The notes beneath the pieces are model-generated. The model saw only the letters and a program-made list of their open reading frames with translations. It did not search any database and was not told the origin of the DNA. DNA of 64,000 bases from Gracilaria domingensis (taxonomy: Eukaryota; Rhodophyta; Florideophyceae; Gracilariales; Gracilariaceae): positions 62,001 to 126,000 of the forward strand of contig VCMS01000164.1 of the NCBI GenBank assembly GCA_022539475.1, written 5' to 3'. This document shows, in pieces, positions 31,826 to 42,544 of this stretch; the stretch's first letter is position 1; each line of letters starts with the position of its first letter. The position numbers and the translations under genes were made by a program.

Positions 31826-33081
31826 TTTCTGGATAGAGGACTTACCAACGTGGCCAAGCGCTCATGCCATAGCTGGGTGGCACTTCCATCTGCTGCGTTA
31901 GCTTTGCAGAGTCTGCCACGGAGGGGTGTGCCCAATATCTCATACATTCCTCCATCCTGTTGTACTACTAACGTGAGGTTGCCCCTTGAGATACAGCATG
32001 TTCTGCTGCCAAAAGTTATTGAGAAGCCCTCTTCCGCCAGTCTGTAGCACGACAGCAAGTTGCAGTCAAGCTCTTCAGCGAAGAACACATTTCTGAACGT
32101 CACTATACTCTCGTTTTCATATGTCGGTGGGCTGAAGGCAACTTCCAGGTCTCCGCAAAATGATGATTGTACCAGCCTTCCATCGCCAAGGGCAATGGTC
32201 CTAGGCGGTACTTTGCGGAAGCTTCCTGAAAGTGTCCTTTCACCGACCATGTGGCACGTAGCCCCAGAGTCAATAACGAACCGAGATCCAGCAGGGCGAA
32301 CAACTAGTCCCCGGTGGGTGACAGTCTCGTCAGAGGTCTGTGGTGATCTGCCTGGACAATCCCTTTTGAAGTGTCCTTTTTTGCCACAGCCAAAACATCT
32401 GCCTTTCATACCAGCCCGTAACGCTCTCTCAGTGTCCTCCGCTGTCGACTGTTCACTTTCTTCATGGGTTTTCGAAGCCTCAATGGCATCAAATTCTTGC
32501 AGCAATCGGGCAGTGGCCCTATCCCAGGTGACATCTTGGTGAGACAACGTCTGTAGTGCGGACACGACAGCATCATACTTCGAATTGTCCATGTTTCGAA
32601 AGCTCGAAAGTAATATTGCGACTTGCATGGACTCTTCAACAGGACTGTCTATAGCCTCCAAACGGGCGAACAAGGACTCCAGCTCATCGATGTATTCCGA
32701 CATGGTCCTTTCCGAGGTATAATGTACCTGATGGAGTTTCGTCTGGATCTGGACGCGTGTTGCTGTGTTCGTTGTAGCGTATCTTTCTCGGAGCTTCTTG
32801 TACATAAGATACGGGTTTCTCCTTTCTCCGGAGATTGTGCGTAGTGGCTTGTCGTCTAGAGCCTGGACGAGGTACATTCGCGTCTTTGCAAGGCGCTTCC
32901 TAACATATTCTCCAAGGGTTTCTATGTCCCCGTTCTCTGCACCTTCGGCTGGGTCACATTGGACCAATGACAATAAATCCTTGGATTCCAGTAACGCCTC
33001 AAACCTCAGTGCCCAAAGCGTGAAATCTTCACCGCGTTTAGCGGTAAACTTTGGGAGCCTTTTCAAGCCCTCATCGTCCAT
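31807..33081 (-). CDS. gag: Copia 1 gag and protease
   Basis: A 424-residue frame. The UBN2-type gag domain spans about residues 60-200, with a canonical zinc knuckle CFGCGKKGHFKRDC near 229-242. The retropepsin site is FVIDSGATCHM near 265. It ends in the pre-integrase zinc domain after QLWHERLA, where one base appears to be missing near 31857. The product then runs out of frame for about 15 residues and terminates, while the integrase frame is open across the overlap. No feature of a programmed frameshift was evident, so a mutation is favoured. The ATG at 33081 is 74 bp after the 5' LTR. Confidence 0.92.
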   Translation of the reverse strand: MDDEGLKRLPKFTAKRGEDFTLWALRFEALLESKDLLSLVQCDPAEGAENGDIETLGEYVRKRLAKTRMYLVQALDDKPLRTISGERRNPYLMYKKLRERYATTNTATRVQIQTKLHQVHYTSERTMSEYIDELESLFARLEAIDSPVEESMQVAILLSSFRNMDNSKYDAVVSALQTLSHQDVTWDRATARLLQEFDAIEASKTHEESEQSTAEDTERALRAGMKGRCFGCGKKGHFKRDCPGRSPQTSDETVTHRGLVVRPAGSRFVIDSGATCHMVGERTLSGSFRKVPPRTIALGDGRLVQSSFCGDLEVAFSPPTYENESIVTFRNVFFAEELDCNLLSCYRLAEEGFSITFGSRTCCISRGNLTLVVQQDGGMYEILGTPLRGRLCKANAADGSATQLWHERLATLVSPLSRKWPEKG

Positions 33082-33154
33082 ACTGGACGACCAATATCCG
33101 CGCCGGTCTCGGAGCGGTGAAAGTTGGGTTCGCAGTAGCAGGTGATGCTACTAC

Positions 33155-33426
33155 TGTTGGCAGTGGTAATCGACTCCCTTTCACCCATCCGGTGTGCGGA
33201 ATTCCCTTTTATTGTCATTCGGCCGGTTCAAAACCTCGCTAAACACAACCAGGCCTCACAGTAGCCACTTACGCGAGGAGCTACAAATATCTAGCTATCA
33301 AAGTGAGAGCTGACACAAACAGTGTGAATTTCTAAACTGATTATATCTATCACGTCAGCTCTCTGTCACATTCATGTTGATTAGATCCTTCGTGTAGTGT
33401 CAATCTTGCGCAATGTACTTCTAACA
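33155..33426 (-). repeat. 5' LTR of copia element 1
   Basis: 272 bp. The minus-strand sequence immediately after it (GTAGTAGCATCACC) shares the core GTAGCATC with the primer sites of gypsy elements A and B, but lacks the TGG start. Confidence 0.92.
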
Positions 33427-33431
33427 CTAGC

Positions 33432-33699
33432 GATCTTTGACACGACCTGTGCACAGTTGATATAATAGTAGGGAGAGAATAAGAGTTAAAATGCACCGGT
33501 GGAGATGAAAGATAAAATTTCCGGGGTCATTTAAGCGTTAATCCCTCCGGGAAAAACTAACAGTTTAGAATATCCCGGACAACTTTTGCTGTACGCCGTA
33601 AAATGTAACGTTCTCGGACATGGAGAACGACCGATCACCGGCCTTGACCGCTGCTCCGTTGAGTTGCATTGTTATTGTGGGCATAAAAGATTTCTAGAT
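33432..33699. other. Flank between copia 1 and the stomatin-like gene
   Basis: 268 bp that continue the locus interrupted at 28801 and should hold the 3' UTR of the minus-strand stomatin-like gene. No other feature is seen. Confidence 0.45.
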
Positions 33700-34803
33700 T
33701 CATTGCTTCTGAAGCGCCATCGTCGCTTGTGCCAACAACGCGGCCACGTCTGCCGGCTTATCATTGATCATAATCGTATTGCTTGTCTTTCCCATCTCTC
33801 CATACATAGAAACGTATTCTCTCGCAACCAGCAGACGAGCTGCATCGATGGCCCCGTCTTCGCGGAACGCTTTCGACATCATCTTCAAAGCGCTGCTTCT
33901 GGCCTCCGCCTCCGCCAAAATGGCCTTTGCTCTTCCCTCTGCTTCCAATCTCAACCGGCTCTGTTCAGCTGTAGCTTCATTCTTAACTCTCGTCAGGTTC
34001 CCTTCCGATTCGTTCACCAGTCTTATACGTACCCCTTCCGACTTTAACGTAGCCGCTTGTTTCTCGCCTTCTGCTTCCAAAACTTTTTCCCTCCTCATAC
34101 GCTCTGCAGCGGCTTGTTTGTCCATCACATCCAGAATATGCTTGTCTGGTTTGACGTCGAGGATTTCATGGCGGGTTACTATAAGACCCCAATTGGAAGC
34201 GGCGGCTGTGACGGCTTCACTGACGCGTTCATTCACGTATTTTCGGGAATGAAACAAGGCATCCAGTTCTAACTCTCCCACAGCGGCTCTCATCGCAGAT
34301 TTGGCGAGTTCCTGAACGGATCTCAAAGGATCAGTTGCCCCATAAGCTGCTTTGAGAGCATCGACGAATCTCACGAAAATTATGGCGTCGACGCGCACAG
34401 TAACGTTATCTTTCGTGACAGCGTTTTGCGGAGGATAATAGATGGTTTGTTCCCTCATATCCACGCAGTAGGCGATTTGGTCAAAGATGGGAACTGAAAT
34501 GAACCACCCAGGTGAATAAACTTTGTGAATGGATCCCAGACGTTCGACCACCATGCGTTGCCCTTCCGGACATATGTTGAGAACAGTATTGATCTGAGAT
34601 ACGGGCCAATGATTCGAGTGCGATTCAGTGTCGCTTGTGAACTCCTTGAGCTTTTTAGATGGTGCGGCGGACGATTCAGAAGTGCAGAACAGACGATGGG
34701 TTGGGATGCAGGGCGCCCCGCGAAACAAAGAAGATCGCGACGAAGAAGCGAGACGAAGGATGCGAACGGCTGTGCCGAGCGATGAGGGATGCAGACGTTG
34801 CAT
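33700..34803 (-). CDS. STOML2: Mitochondrial stomatin-like protein 2 (SPFH/band 7)
   Basis: A 367-residue protein. The N-terminus (about 40 residues, rich in Arg, Ser and Leu, nearly free of acids) reads as a mitochondrial targeting peptide. The SPFH/band 7 domain follows: VLNICPEGQRMVVERLG, SPGWFISVPIFDQIAYCVDMRE and TKDNVTVRVDAIIFVRFVD. A long Ala/Glu-rich coiled coil comes next (EKVLEAEGEKQAATLKSEG ... LEAEGRAKAILAEAEARS). This order and length match SLP-2, an inner-membrane scaffold that works with prohibitins and cardiolipin. The frame extends to 34836, but the first codon there is TTG; the first ATG is at 34803. Single exon, no breaks. The identification is firm at family level. Confidence 0.92.
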   Translation of the reverse strand: MQRLHPSSLGTAVRILRLASSSRSSLFRGAPCIPTHRLFCTSESSAAPSKKLKEFTSDTESHSNHWPVSQINTVLNICPEGQRMVVERLGSIHKVYSPGWFISVPIFDQIAYCVDMREQTIYYPPQNAVTKDNVTVRVDAIIFVRFVDALKAAYGATDPLRSVQELAKSAMRAAVGELELDALFHSRKYVNERVSEAVTAAASNWGLIVTRHEILDVKPDKHILDVMDKQAAAERMRREKVLEAEGEKQAATLKSEGVRIRLVNESEGNLTRVKNEATAEQSRLRLEAEGRAKAILAEAEARSSALKMMSKAFREDGAIDAARLLVAREYVSMYGEMGKTSNTIMINDKPADVAALLAQATMALQKQ

Positions 34804-35429
34804 GGTAGCACGATGAGTGAATGAAGTCGATGGCAATATCGATGGCGGAGTAGGAGGAGTGGTGGATGGGCAGGGATGACAACTTTAAAAGGAAGATGTG
34901 GGACAGAAATTGAGGTCAGATACGATGCTGCCGATCGATGCAACTCTTTTGTTCGTCTCATGATGAGTCACTCGTGCTCTCCGTGTACGTCTGCGATTGG
35001 CTGATGTGTTGGGTGCCAACGGCCAACTGCGCGAATGTTTTGCCATGTGCCCCAATGTCCTCAGAGAGCAGCTCGCACGCAGTGGGCATCAGTGCACTGC
35101 TGTATACGTGTTCCAGTTGTAGTTGCTGTAACATCGCAGAGTAGCGGAGTAGTCATGTAGTTCAAACTGGGAAATGTATTTAAGAGCAAAAGTAAGATGT
35201 TCAGAGACAGATGTGTGATGCGCCGTGTGAGACAAGGAGTACTTTCCAACTTCTACTTAGTCCTAAACTTGTGTTTAAACAGAAATCTAAATACTATTCT
35301 TGAAGGAATAGAACGTGAAGTAAATGGAAGGATTTTCAAATCGTATCTTTAATTTGCGTAGTAAACGGAAGTCTACACATTTGCGGTGCCATATTTGTAC
35401 TGCGTGCTGGGCGAAGAGAAGAAGCAGCG
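34804..35429. other. Upstream region of the stomatin-like gene
   Basis: Contains the presumed promoter of the minus-strand gene ending at 34803. A partial copy of the palindrome half-site (ATGCGCCGTGTGA) lies at about 35218 but has no TATA at the usual distance. No gene is seen. Confidence 0.4.
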
Positions 35430-35690
35430 CTGTAGTGCTGCCAGCTGCAGATGGCAGTCACAAGGAGTCACGATCACAGGTTCGCGGTGCACTCACTGGA
35501 GCGGCCATAGCTCAGTCGGTAACCACCTTTGTGTGCGATTTGTGTGAGTCTGAGACTAGAACTCATGGGTTCTAGTCCCAGCTCTGCTTTGCTCTCTCTG
35601 TTCCTGGTCCCCAAGATATGTTCGACCCGGGAAGAGCAAAAGTTGCCACGTGGCAAACAAAATAAATCGTCCAAAAAGCACAAATATTGT
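35430..35690 (+). mobile_element. tRNA-derived SINE, copy 1
   Basis: The core at about 35496-35597 contains an A-box-like CATAGCTCAGTCGGTAA and a B-box-like GGGTTCTAGTCCC within a T-arm-like stem, but the D stem cannot pair and no normal anticodon arm forms. About 90 bp before the core and the core itself match a minus-strand copy at 42545-42760. The tail with TTGCCACGTGGCAA and AAATAAATCGTCC matches a fragment at about 38690-38755. Repetition at unlinked sites plus degenerate tRNA structure fits a Pol III-transcribed SINE. Exact ends and target duplication were not found. Confidence 0.7.
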
Positions 35691-37408
35691 TAACTTCAGC
35701 TGGGAAATGCGGGAAATGAAGAAAATGGTAGAAAATCAAAATAAAACGTGTGCACTGTAATTCAGATATTTGAGATAATGTGTCCCCAACGAAAGGGAGG
35801 TGTGCGCCGTTACGCTAGGAGAAATTCTTTCAAAGGCTTCTCTTACACTATAACATAATTCTGCTTTTTATGAAATGTTCGCACTCTTGTCTTTGCAAAG
35901 AGAAGCAAAGCGTACATGTGTTACATTTTTAGATTTCTATGCTTTTCCCGCAATTCCCTGAATTTGAAATCACTTTTTTCGATTCAACCTCCTCTAAAAG
36001 CATTGATCTCCATCTTCATCTGTCTAATAGCTGAGGTAGGTCTATTACATGTCGTGCAACCTCCCGAATGCCCGTTCACAAATTTGCCGTGAACGGTGCG
36101 GTGCTTTTCCCTCTCATTGCGCTGCGGCACCGACGGCCCACGCAGCTGCGCAGAATTCGTCAACCCATATCAAACTGTCCCTTGCCATGACGAATCAGTA
36201 GAGAACGGTCCATTCCGCGCACCGGCGCATCATAATGCTTCTCATGCATCTCCGCAGCTCTTTCTTGAAATGATTCATGTCGGTTGGCAGCAGCAAAGCT
36301 CGCGCCATACAGATCAGCATATCGGCAAACACGAGAAAGTGAGTGTGTATCATAAAGAAGAGATGGCTGAGTGAAGTCTGGCCTTCTCCGATGGAGGTGT
36401 AGGCCGGCTGATGTTCCTTCACTACAGACCTTGTAGTAGTCTAGAGATATCCACGACTATTCCACAAGCTGTCTACTGTCTCGTACTGGGTCGCAGCACG
36501 TGAGCTACAAGCCATGGACGGTGATCAAGATTCGCGGCTGGCTTGAAGACTGTCTTTTGTGTTGCAGAGTGAACGGAATCATGAGCCCGTTGTTCACTTC
36601 AGATTTTTCACAGTGACAGCGAGAGAAGAAAGATCTGCTGTGGAGCGTGAAGAATCGGGCATGAGTTGCCTTCTGCTTGGCTTTTATAGCACAAATATGT
36701 CCGTCTTCGGCAACGTGTGAGCGTCGAAAAGCCGTCAAGACTGTCACCACTCTATCACAAGTCTTAAAGTTTATTGAATAAAGACTGCCAAGACACAGCA
36801 CAGTTTTAAGTTAGTCGGCAAGTCGGTGAAAGCTTTGGAGTTTGCACCACGCAACTGTGGAGTATTAAACCGCCAGAGTTCATCTTCGCTGATGACATTC
36901 ACTCGTAAAACGCAACAGTCGTAACTATGACAATGAGCAACCACCTGCGTCCAGTACTAGGCACAAAGATAGGCTGGTGGAGGACAAAGTACGATCGTGA
37001 TCAAGCATACAGAGGCGTGCGTGCGATTCGTGGATACAAATTCGAGACCCTCCGGATTCAACCTTTATCCTGTCCATAATAAAAATAGCGGTCTGCGGTT
37101 CTCGGGACTCAAAAATTATTTGAATCGCGAAAATCAGTGGGTACCGTTGTCGACTCTTATGAGCGGACGGAGCGATGCCACACAAAGCAGAAAGACTTCT
37201 GCCTTTCAAGTCAACGTCAGCAAACTCCTCATTCCCGTTCCTTGTTACGATTCTTCCTTCCGCGAACCAAGGGTGCGGTTGGGCATGAGCGTCTTTCGCA
37301 GGCAGTAAATAATTACTTGTGATACCCCAATTTTTATTCTTAATCAATTGTGTATTAACAATTATTCTTCTATTTAGAAGATTGCAATTTCATTTCAATT
37401 CGCTTCAG
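35691..37408. other. Gene-poor stretch between SINE and secreted-protein gene
   Basis: No confident gene. A minus-strand frame at 37347-36925 (140 codons) starts 62 bp beyond the stop of the secreted-protein gene but has no known motif. A 48-bp segment at 36829-36876 (AGCTTTGGAG ... GGAGTATTAAACCGCC) recurs inverted at 42838-42886. Confidence 0.4.
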
Positions 37409-38038
37409 CTAGTGGAATTCAGTGTACACCAGAACACATTTGTTAAATATACGAGCTTGTCGAGCGGTCATCTTCACCACCTCCTGAACTCGCGGTGGGG
37501 AGACCGTGGTGTCCAGGACCTCGTACTCCGTGAGATACATTGGCACGCACGCGCCATTCGGCATAAACCTACTCATCGCAGCTCCCGGAGCACGCGAAAT
37601 ACCAGTTGCACGACTGCCAGGAATGTTAGCCGTGCTAAACAGCGATCCCGGAATCGTCAAGTAATTGCATTTCGTACGCCAGTTTGGACCGTTTGCTTCA
37701 GCCTCACAGTGAAACACGTCGCGGAGAGTGTCGACGGATTTGACATATCCTATCGTGGTTCCGTGGTCGTCAAACTTTTTCACAATCTTCGGCGTGAAAG
37801 CTCCGGATACGTGTCCATTCAGAGTGTAGTTGCCCGTGCCCCAGCGCACATGATCATAAACGGGGTCAACGCCGTCAAGAGTAAAGTCGCAAAGCCAGTA
37901 ATCACCCATATCACCCTTAACTTCGCACCATTCGTAAGTCAAGTACTGGTCGGTCGCCCATGAAGGGATGACATTTGACCGAATGGGACTCACCAAGGTG
38001 AGGAGTAGCACAGAGAAGAGAGTTTGTATGGTCTTCAT
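37409..38038 (-). CDS. Secreted protein of unknown function
   Basis: A 209-residue protein beginning with a classic signal peptide (MKTIQTLFSVLLLTLVSPIRS), with cleavage likely near residue 21. The mature part has about seven cysteines, several aromatic WxxCDF-type positions and an N-glycosylation site (NYT). That fits a beta-rich extracellular domain, but I recognise no family. The frame is open to 38254 upstream; the ATG at 38038 was chosen because it starts the signal peptide exactly. Same strand as the secreted protein at 39600-40550. Confidence 0.7.
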   Translation of the reverse strand: MKTIQTLFSVLLLTLVSPIRSNVIPSWATDQYLTYEWCEVKGDMGDYWLCDFTLDGVDPVYDHVRWGTGNYTLNGHVSGAFTPKIVKKFDDHGTTIGYVKSVDTLRDVFHCEAEANGPNWRTKCNYLTIPGSLFSTANIPGSRATGISRAPGAAMSRFMPNGACVPMYLTEYEVLDTTVSPPRVQEVVKMTARQARIFNKCVLVYTEFH

Positions 38039-38640
38039 GATGTACGACTGAGGCGCAAGTGGATTGTTGGACTTGCTGATGAACAAAGAACTGCGATCTG
38101 TACGGTCAGTTGTCTTATACAGAAGACGATTCCTTGTGGCGTACAAGGTTTCCTTTTGTAACCATCTGACGTACTTCCCGTTACACAAGCGTTCATGTTC
38201 GTCACTATGCAGCATGGATACTTCCAATCGTTTATCTGTCCATGGTGAAAGCAAATGGTTTCCGCTGATTCATTTGCTTGTCGCAAAACGAGTAAGCAGC
38301 TTGGCAGCTGAAGGATGCGTCTGCTCCTCCTGTAACATCGACTGCACAAGGCAGCTGAAGCTTCTCTTCGGTAACGATATTGCTGGCGACAATAATTATT
38401 GAAAAAATTCACGTTGAATGATTGAAAAGATTCTGAGTCTTCAGTTTAGAGTCATTTTCTTATGAAGGCTTACACTGTAAACTCCAACGAATAAGCTTAA
38501 GATTTAAGTCCTAACTGAACATGTTAATTTCACAAATATTCGAATAACCAGAGATTATTCCCGTTTCCGTTTCTTCGATACAAAAGTAAAGATCAGCTCG
38601 CGCTATTGCTCACTCTCCCATGCGTGCCACGCTTCACTCT
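38039..38640. other. Upstream region of the secreted-protein gene
   Basis: Presumed promoter and 5' UTR of the minus-strand gene starting at 38038. No TATA box in a strong context and no other gene were recognised. The open frames 38064-38402 and 38412-38035 overlap on opposite strands and look fortuitous. Confidence 0.35.
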
Positions 38641-38770
38641 ACAGCCGCATCAGCCATCAAGTTCAACATCGCTTTTTGCTTCGCCTCCGTGCTGTGCGGA
38701 TCGAGCACAAATTGCCACGTGCAAAATTATTAATCCTTCAAGAAGCAACAGAAATGCATTGTACTCGTGG
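38640..38770 (+). mobile_element. SINE tail fragment, copy 3
   Basis: The segment GAGCACAAATTGCCACGTGC followed by AAATTATTAATCCTTCAAGA aligns with the tail of the SINE at 35430-35690 (AGAGCAAAAGTTGCCACGTG, then AAATAAATCGTCCAAAAAGC). The tRNA-like head is not evident here, so this is a truncated copy. Confidence 0.5.
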
Positions 38771-39560
38771 TTTTTGACCTTGCCAAGAGCAAAAATTGCA
38801 TCAATTTGAATGCGTGGCCAGCTATAACGCGTGTGAGATTTGTTCCACCACGCTCTCGCCGCCATGTTTGAGCTCTAACACACCCTCCCACAACCAGTGG
38901 CCTGCTTCCCCTAATGCCTCTAACGGCGGTGGTCTTGCTCTTCATCATTGCACTTACTGCATCCTCCAGAATGCCTGGGTCGTGCGCCAGTGAAAGCGTC
39001 GCGACCAATGCGACGGCGGTGTGCCACAGAAAGGGTGTCGATTCAAAGATCATCTTTCGCTCTCGCGCGGCAGATTCGCTCAAATAAATCCACTTCTTCG
39101 TTCCTCGAAAATCCATGTTTGCTTGCACGCGTGTCAGACGTGGCACAGCTTGCGCCGACTACTTGGGTCCAGTGCGCGAAAAGGTTCTCTTCTCCTGGAA
39201 GTTTGTTACCGTCCTTGACATCGCTTCAGCACCTCATGCGTCTTCATCAACTTGACGCGACGCATGCGAGTGTAGTGAAAGACAGTTTTGCCGTCATCAA
39301 AGTGATGGCACTCGAACTCAAAATGTCTGGAGCAGGTTTCGGGCCCGCCTCGCACTCTTGGATAACGTCTTTAATTGTCTTGGCGTATTCTGTAAATGAA
39401 GTTAACGGTATGAATGGAAATTGTGTGTGGTGCTGTTTCAGTCCCACAGGCCCTGCGAGATCCGAAATAAAAACGGCATTTTACGATTCTAGTTGCGTGA
39501 TTCTGAGCTACTCTACTCGAGCGTGTTCATGCTCAGCAAGAGGAACACCCTAGAAGTTCG
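38771..39560 (-). pseudogene. Possible decayed gene, unknown product
   Basis: Two minus-strand frames, 39447-39247 (66 codons, with SFTEYAKTIKDVIQECEAG) and 39146-38730 (138 codons, with FLWHTAVALVATLSLAHDPG), have composition that looks coding but sit in different phases. They could be exons or a frameshifted gene. No family was recognised. The overlapping plus-strand frame 38948-39553 is considered its shadow. Confidence 0.3.
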
Positions 39561-39599
39561 CTTTGTGGTAATTGCTCATCACCACACCGCCGTACCAAC

Positions 39600-40550
39600 T
39601 CAATTCCCCCCCAAGTACTGTCCAATGGCGTTAATCCAGGGCGGCCAGTCTCTACTGAATTGACCAAACGCCGCATATGCATTCAGTGCAACTGATGCCC
39701 TTGTCCAAAATCCCTGCCTCAGCTCAGTGACTATAGTGTTAACGGATATCTTTAGGTCGTCGATTGTAGCGTTCTCGTCCACGAAATCTCGCAAGGTAAC
39801 TCTGATCACTCGAAGAACACTGATCCATTGGTCAAACACAGTCCTAAACAGAGGTCTGTCGGTGTTTGGTACGAGGTTGACCAACGCCCTTGCTTGAATT
39901 ATCAGTTGTTGCAAAGATGAAACTGCTCGATTCATGTTTGTCCTGACGAGGTCAGCTGAGTTGGATATCGACGCACTGCGAAGAGCACTAAGAACTTCGC
40001 CCATTAATTCAATTAGAAAAGCAATCTGACTCGTCACTGCATTTCTGTTCTGGCGATTTACGCCGTCAAGTTTCGCAACTTTTTTTGTAAAACTTGCGCT
40101 TATCCCAATCGAACGCTCCAGAGCAGCCATGTCGAGTGGAAACTTCTCTACCCGCTTTCCACGCAATTGTTCTGTGGGAGCAGTGGACAATTCCCGGTCG
40201 ACATGGTCGAATGCGCTGCCAGTCAAGGATGCATCATTCGCGATTGCCGCACACACTTTGGACCAGTGCACACCAGGATAGCACTTCTTACTACCCAGTA
40301 GCCCGGTACCGCCCGACACACAAACCTTTTCCGTTGATAGCAAAATGCAAATCTCCTGGCAGAAGTCACAATGACTTGGCGCTCGACCAGCCCCACTATG
40401 ACATCGATACGCCTCGTACTCACAACAACGAGCAACGCTCCTTCCGTTCTTTTTGCATCTGCCTGGTCCCCATCCGTAAGCATCACGTACCAACGTCAGG
40501 GCAAGCAGAACGATAAACGTGGTCTTGAAGCGAAGCTCGGTCATACTCAT
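39600..40550 (-). CDS. Secreted Cys-rich protein with helical C-terminal region
   Basis: A 316-residue protein with an N-terminal signal peptide (hydrophobic TTFIVLLALTLVRDAYG), followed by a Cys-rich module of about 80 residues (RCKKNGRSVARCCEYEAYRC ... CDFCQEIC ... KVCV ... KKCYPG ... KVC). The remaining 190 residues are predominantly helical (SALRSASISNSADLVRTNMN and similar) with no membrane segment. Two ATGs, at 40550 and 40544, are equally possible starts. I do not recognise the family. Together with the secreted protein at 37409-38038 on the same strand it suggests a small cluster of extracellular proteins. Confidence 0.7.
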   Translation of the reverse strand: MSMTELRFKTTFIVLLALTLVRDAYGWGPGRCKKNGRSVARCCEYEAYRCHSGAGRAPSHCDFCQEICILLSTEKVCVSGGTGLLGSKKCYPGVHWSKVCAAIANDASLTGSAFDHVDRELSTAPTEQLRGKRVEKFPLDMAALERSIGISASFTKKVAKLDGVNRQNRNAVTSQIAFLIELMGEVLSALRSASISNSADLVRTNMNRAVSSLQQLIIQARALVNLVPNTDRPLFRTVFDQWISVLRVIRVTLRDFVDENATIDDLKISVNTIVTELRQGFWTRASVALNAYAAFGQFSRDWPPWINAIGQYLGGN

Positions 40551-42544
40551 ACTTTCGTGGCCTTTTGAAGAAAGGCTCGAAGCAGAAGAAGTTCTTTCTC
40601 GGATTCAAGCTTTTCGATTACCGAAGGACTTCAGGTGAGTTGTAGTACGATCAGGGCGGACAGAAGAAGGTTCTGTTTCTTCTTATATCAGTCTGTATCT
40701 TGGGTATGGCTGCTTGGTGCCATGCCTGGCTAAGTGATGTTATCTTTTGTCCTCCAGGAACAACGCGAGGAGACATTCATTCTACGTGAGCCAAAAGGCA
40801 TATGTCTTTCTGCTGAATTGTAAATTCCAAATGTTCTTACGTAACTCATACGATTCAAACGACATTTTGTGCTTGGGAAAATCGTGGCTGTTGAGCTTGA
40901 AGTAGAAGAGAGCGGTTGGTACTACTCAAGTGCGGGTACCCCTCAAATACAGCTTACAAATATGGGACCACGGTCCTCTCCAAGCTATGTATTCAAAGCT
41001 CGCACTTGGGGGAAAATGATTCGATCTTATGAAGAAAACAGGTAAGAACTTACATAGCTTTACAAGAGGTATTGGGAATTTCTCCAGATGTGGAAAGGGT
41101 GTTTATATCAGGCAACAATATTGCCGTGTGGGACTTCATAACCGATGTCTCTACTCAAAACTTCATTCGTCTGTGCTTTGATGAAGTTGGTCACTTGTTG
41201 GAATTCTAACAAAAAAAGAATTTGGACACTCCACTTAACCTTGGGGCGCCAGAAGATAATCATTCTACGATTGGACGATCGTCTCCATTTACGTATATCA
41301 AATCGATCTCAATGTCGTCGCCGTGGCTGATTCATGATTGGAACTTTGTATCAAAAATTGCTTCTCTTTACGATGAGTTTCCCTATTGGTACAGACATGT
41401 TTGATACATATCTACATGGAGGAACTGGACTGGGTCAAAATATTACGGCTGAATGTTGGAAAAGGGGCTTATTTCCTTCAGAACGTTCTCTTTAGTAAAT
41501 AATGTGCGTCAGTTTTAAGTAAGCATCAAAACTGCTCATGTCATTGTGACGTAGCAATCGTGGCCGTATGTTGCTGAGCGATAGCCCTCCATTTTTTTCG
41601 AGGACCATAGTAATTTACAGTTCGAATCGTAGCGAGTAGAGGGGGCACCCGAGAAAAGATAAAACCCTATTTCAGTCCTCTTGCACTTTGGATATCATTG
41701 TAGATCTTTTGGTTTAGGCGGAATGTTAATGTTATTGTAGTGACGACATTTTGGTTGCGAGTCATATGCAAAGAGTCGGTACAACTTGCCTTGTTTTATC
41801 ACTGATGCGCTGATATGTGATTCTCCGTTTTTGTTCGCATTCTACTGTGTGTCTTTAGGTCTTCTAGACAGATGAGTCCTATTAGCTCGCTATGGAGCAT
41901 ATATTTAATACTAAACGCTCGTAACAGAAACCTTTCTAGACTTAACCGTACAACGGATGTGATGGAAGAAAGGAAAGAAAATGACAGGAAAAGATGATTT
42001 AGAACGCAAGTCTCTCGCCGAGAAGCGCTCCCTCCCTTAGGGTGCTTTATCTGCACGACAAAACCTGAGTCTCCAAGAATTGATTTGACAACACCCGCAA
42101 AGGTTGTTGGCCTTTCTGAAGAGAGAGAAATTTCTGTAGAAAGAACGTTCTATTTCGACCTCTGAAATAAAGAAAAAGAACGCTAGCGACAAGGATCAAC
42201 AGTCTCTCGTATGAGCAGTCGCCGGAACCCGACACAGGCGCCGACTGCAATTTGTACATCCTCGTAGACGATGGAAACCAAATGCATTCTCTTCTACATT
42301 CACATCGCAATAACATAAGTGAGATGGCAGATATCATCAGTAGCGGTGGGGTAGTTGTCGCAGCCGTCATTTTGCGGTTCTTTGCAGCATATGAAAACAG
42401 GATCGAAACCTACTGGGTACTCGAGCTCTGGATTCCTTCAAGAAAGTGAGCTCTATTATCAAGCTATTCGTAGTGACTTGATGGCTCGGTATGACAAAAG
42501 CCAGATAAGTTACGGAGAATTTCAAGAGTGCGAAAGTGTGGTGA
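40551..42544. other. Intergenic stretch with possible exon remnant
   Basis: Mostly unassigned. From about 40840 to 41040 the plus strand is open for some 65 codons (containing TWGKMIRSYEENR) and ends in AACAGGTAAGAAC, a good 5' splice site. TTTCTCCAG, a possible acceptor, follows 46 bp later. The downstream frames (41145-41404) have no known motif. This may be a decayed gene. Confidence 0.3.

Larger units (their letters stand above)
28802..33426 (-). mobile_element. Ty1/copia element 1, full length
   Basis: LTRs of about 275 and 272 bp (28802-29076 and 33155-33426), reading TGTTAG...CAACA on the minus strand. The target duplication CTAGC is at 28797-28801 and 33427-33431. A polypurine tract (AAGGAGGGGA on the minus strand, at 29077-29086) touches the 3' LTR. 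It codes for gag, protease, integrase, reverse transcriptase and RNase H in the order protease-integrase-RT, which defines Ty1/copia. The LTRs differ by a 3-bp indel and a few substitutions, so insertion was fairly recent. One single-base frame change separates the two long ORFs. Confidence 0.95.

Noticed and set aside
35496..35597. Functional tRNA gene
   Set aside because: A- and B-box-like sequences are present, but the D stem does not pair, no proper anticodon arm forms and a similar copy occurs elsewhere. A SINE fits better.
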